34,310 bases of DNA from Pirellulales bacterium. Lineage in GTDB: Bacteria > Planctomycetota > Planctomycetia > Pirellulales > Lacipirellulaceae. Positions 33,758 to 34,310 of the stretch are shown here, piece by piece. The position numbers and the translations under genes were made by a program. The notes beneath the pieces are model-generated. The model made no database searches and was not told the DNA's origin. It worked only from the letters and a program-made list of their open reading frames with translations. The DNA lies in NCBI GenBank assembly GCA_028279215.1, contig JANQOF010000078.1, positions 1-34,310 of the forward strand, written 5' to 3'. Each line of letters opens with the position of its first letter. The stretch's first letter is position 1.

Positions 33758-34310
33758 GGCGGGGGTAAGTAAGAACGTGTTTTGAGAATCGCTTTGGTAG
33801 TCAGATCGAGTGAACTTTTTGTGTGCCAAGGAGGTCGAGGCAGGCGAATCCCCTAGATTCATCGATGCAGATCGACGCTGACACGCCAAAAATCCGCCGG
33901 TCCGACGGCAAATTGGAATATCAAAACACGTTTCTAAGGGCGGGACGCGCAAGAACCACTGGGATCGATACTTGCTGCTGTTACACGCTCATTAGACCAA
34001 ATCACTACTTGGCCTGCATCCTGTACGTCTCTCGTCCATGTAAAGGCCTTACCGTCCGCGGCGGGTAGCATCGACAAGAGATGATCGGAAGAGCCATTGC
34101 CTTGCTGTAAACACAGCAGGCTATCTTGTGAGAGGCCTCTTTGAGGCCGATGCCGGCTCCGATGCCACGCACAATCGCTTCCCACATATGTCATCAACAG
34201 AGTGGGAATCCCAGGTTGGCGGTAGCCCACCTGGGTCGCGGAGCGACAAGAGGTGGTTGCCCTTGAAACGATGCCTTTCGTGACTCGCGTCACACTGTTA
34301 GGCCTAACGG
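33758..34310. other. Intergenic region to window end, 553 bases, with several palindromes
   Basis: No gene supported. Palindromic stretches crowd the last 210 bases: TGCTGT-AAAC-ACAGCA (34103-34118), GGCCTC-TTT-GAGGCC (34134-34148), CCCAGGT with ACCTGGG (about 34210-34236), GTGAC-TCGC-GTCAC (34280-34293) and GTTAGGCCTAAC (34297-34308). This may be a non-coding repeat or a structured RNA; open reading frames there lack supporting signals. Confidence 0.5.

Noticed and set aside
33934-34293. Minus-strand frame of 119 codons
   Set aside because: Covers the palindrome-rich region, no ribosome-binding site, unusual composition and no recognisable family.
34297-34308. GTTAGGCCTAAC as an integron attC core (GTTRRRY / RYYYAAC)
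   Set aside because: The two core patterns overlap as one short palindrome, and no partner core lies 50-130 bases away in the window. No integrase is present.

Overview
The window looks like a piece of a planctomycete chromosome, most probably from the order Pirellulales (a Lacipirellulaceae-like organism; this rank is inference). Evidence: a PSCyt1/DUF1549/DUF1553 protein paired with a DUF1501 protein; two DUF1559 pseudopilin-like proteins with the H-x9-DG C-terminal motif; six proteins ending in PEP-CTERM sorting tails, several with short dockerin-like D-x-N-x-D-G repeats just before the tail; moderate-to-high GC content; and many genes without a clear Shine-Dalgarno sequence. I see no rRNA, tRNA, CRISPR array, phage gene or intact transposase.

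Layout. 1-2015 (minus): an exported M1 aminopeptidase running off the left edge. 2206-4311 (plus): a membrane-anchored protein with a pseudopilin-like C-terminus, then a small DUF4404-like protein. 4327-5526 (minus): an M20 peptidase. 5645-8206 (plus): glutamine amidotransferase (trpG/pabA type), a MOSC protein and moeA, the last two tightly coupled. 8571-10955 (plus): a large PEP-CTERM protein with T5SS/PEP-CTERM-type repeats. 11212-13467 (plus): a secreted TPR protein. 13464-15816 (minus): a propeller/dockerin/PEP-CTERM gene followed by a DUF1559 gene. 16068-17309 (plus): an exported HExxH peptidase. 17889-18998 (minus): a PepSY membrane protein. 19061-22064 (minus): a three-gene operon, DUF1559, PEP-CTERM, PEP-CTERM, whose last two genes are joined by a TGATG overlap. 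22517-27541 (minus): DUF2809 membrane protein, DUF1553 protein and DUF1501 protein. 27957-29399 (plus): a sigma-54-type activator with a GAFAGA loop. 29576-30427 (minus): a sulfurtransferase. 30537-31757 (minus): a PEP-CTERM protein ending at a strong intrinsic terminator. 32346-32996 (plus): a small PEP-CTERM protein. 33035-33757 (minus): an exported SAM methyltransferase.

How it fits together. The dominant theme is the cell envelope: export signals, surface sorting (PEP-CTERM, with the exosortase encoded elsewhere), pseudopilins, and exported peptidases and decaheme-era-style planctomycete cytochrome-domain proteins of unknown job. In both places where a DUF1559 gene occurs it is transcribed with PEP-CTERM genes, which suggests a functional link. 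An enhancer-binding protein and a possible -24/-12 promoter before one of these operons make sigma-54 control of PEP-CTERM genes a testable idea, although the activator has an altered sigma-54-contact loop.

The most distinctive non-coding features are two copies of a 159-bp, gap-free, about 84% identical element with imperfect terminal inverted repeats (22227-22385 and 29398-29556), each lying 3' of a gene, and a 17.4-17.65 kb intergenic region built from repeated units bounded by GGGGCAAAAC-type arms. These two are the best candidates for something undescribed; no complete new defence or metabolic system is evident.
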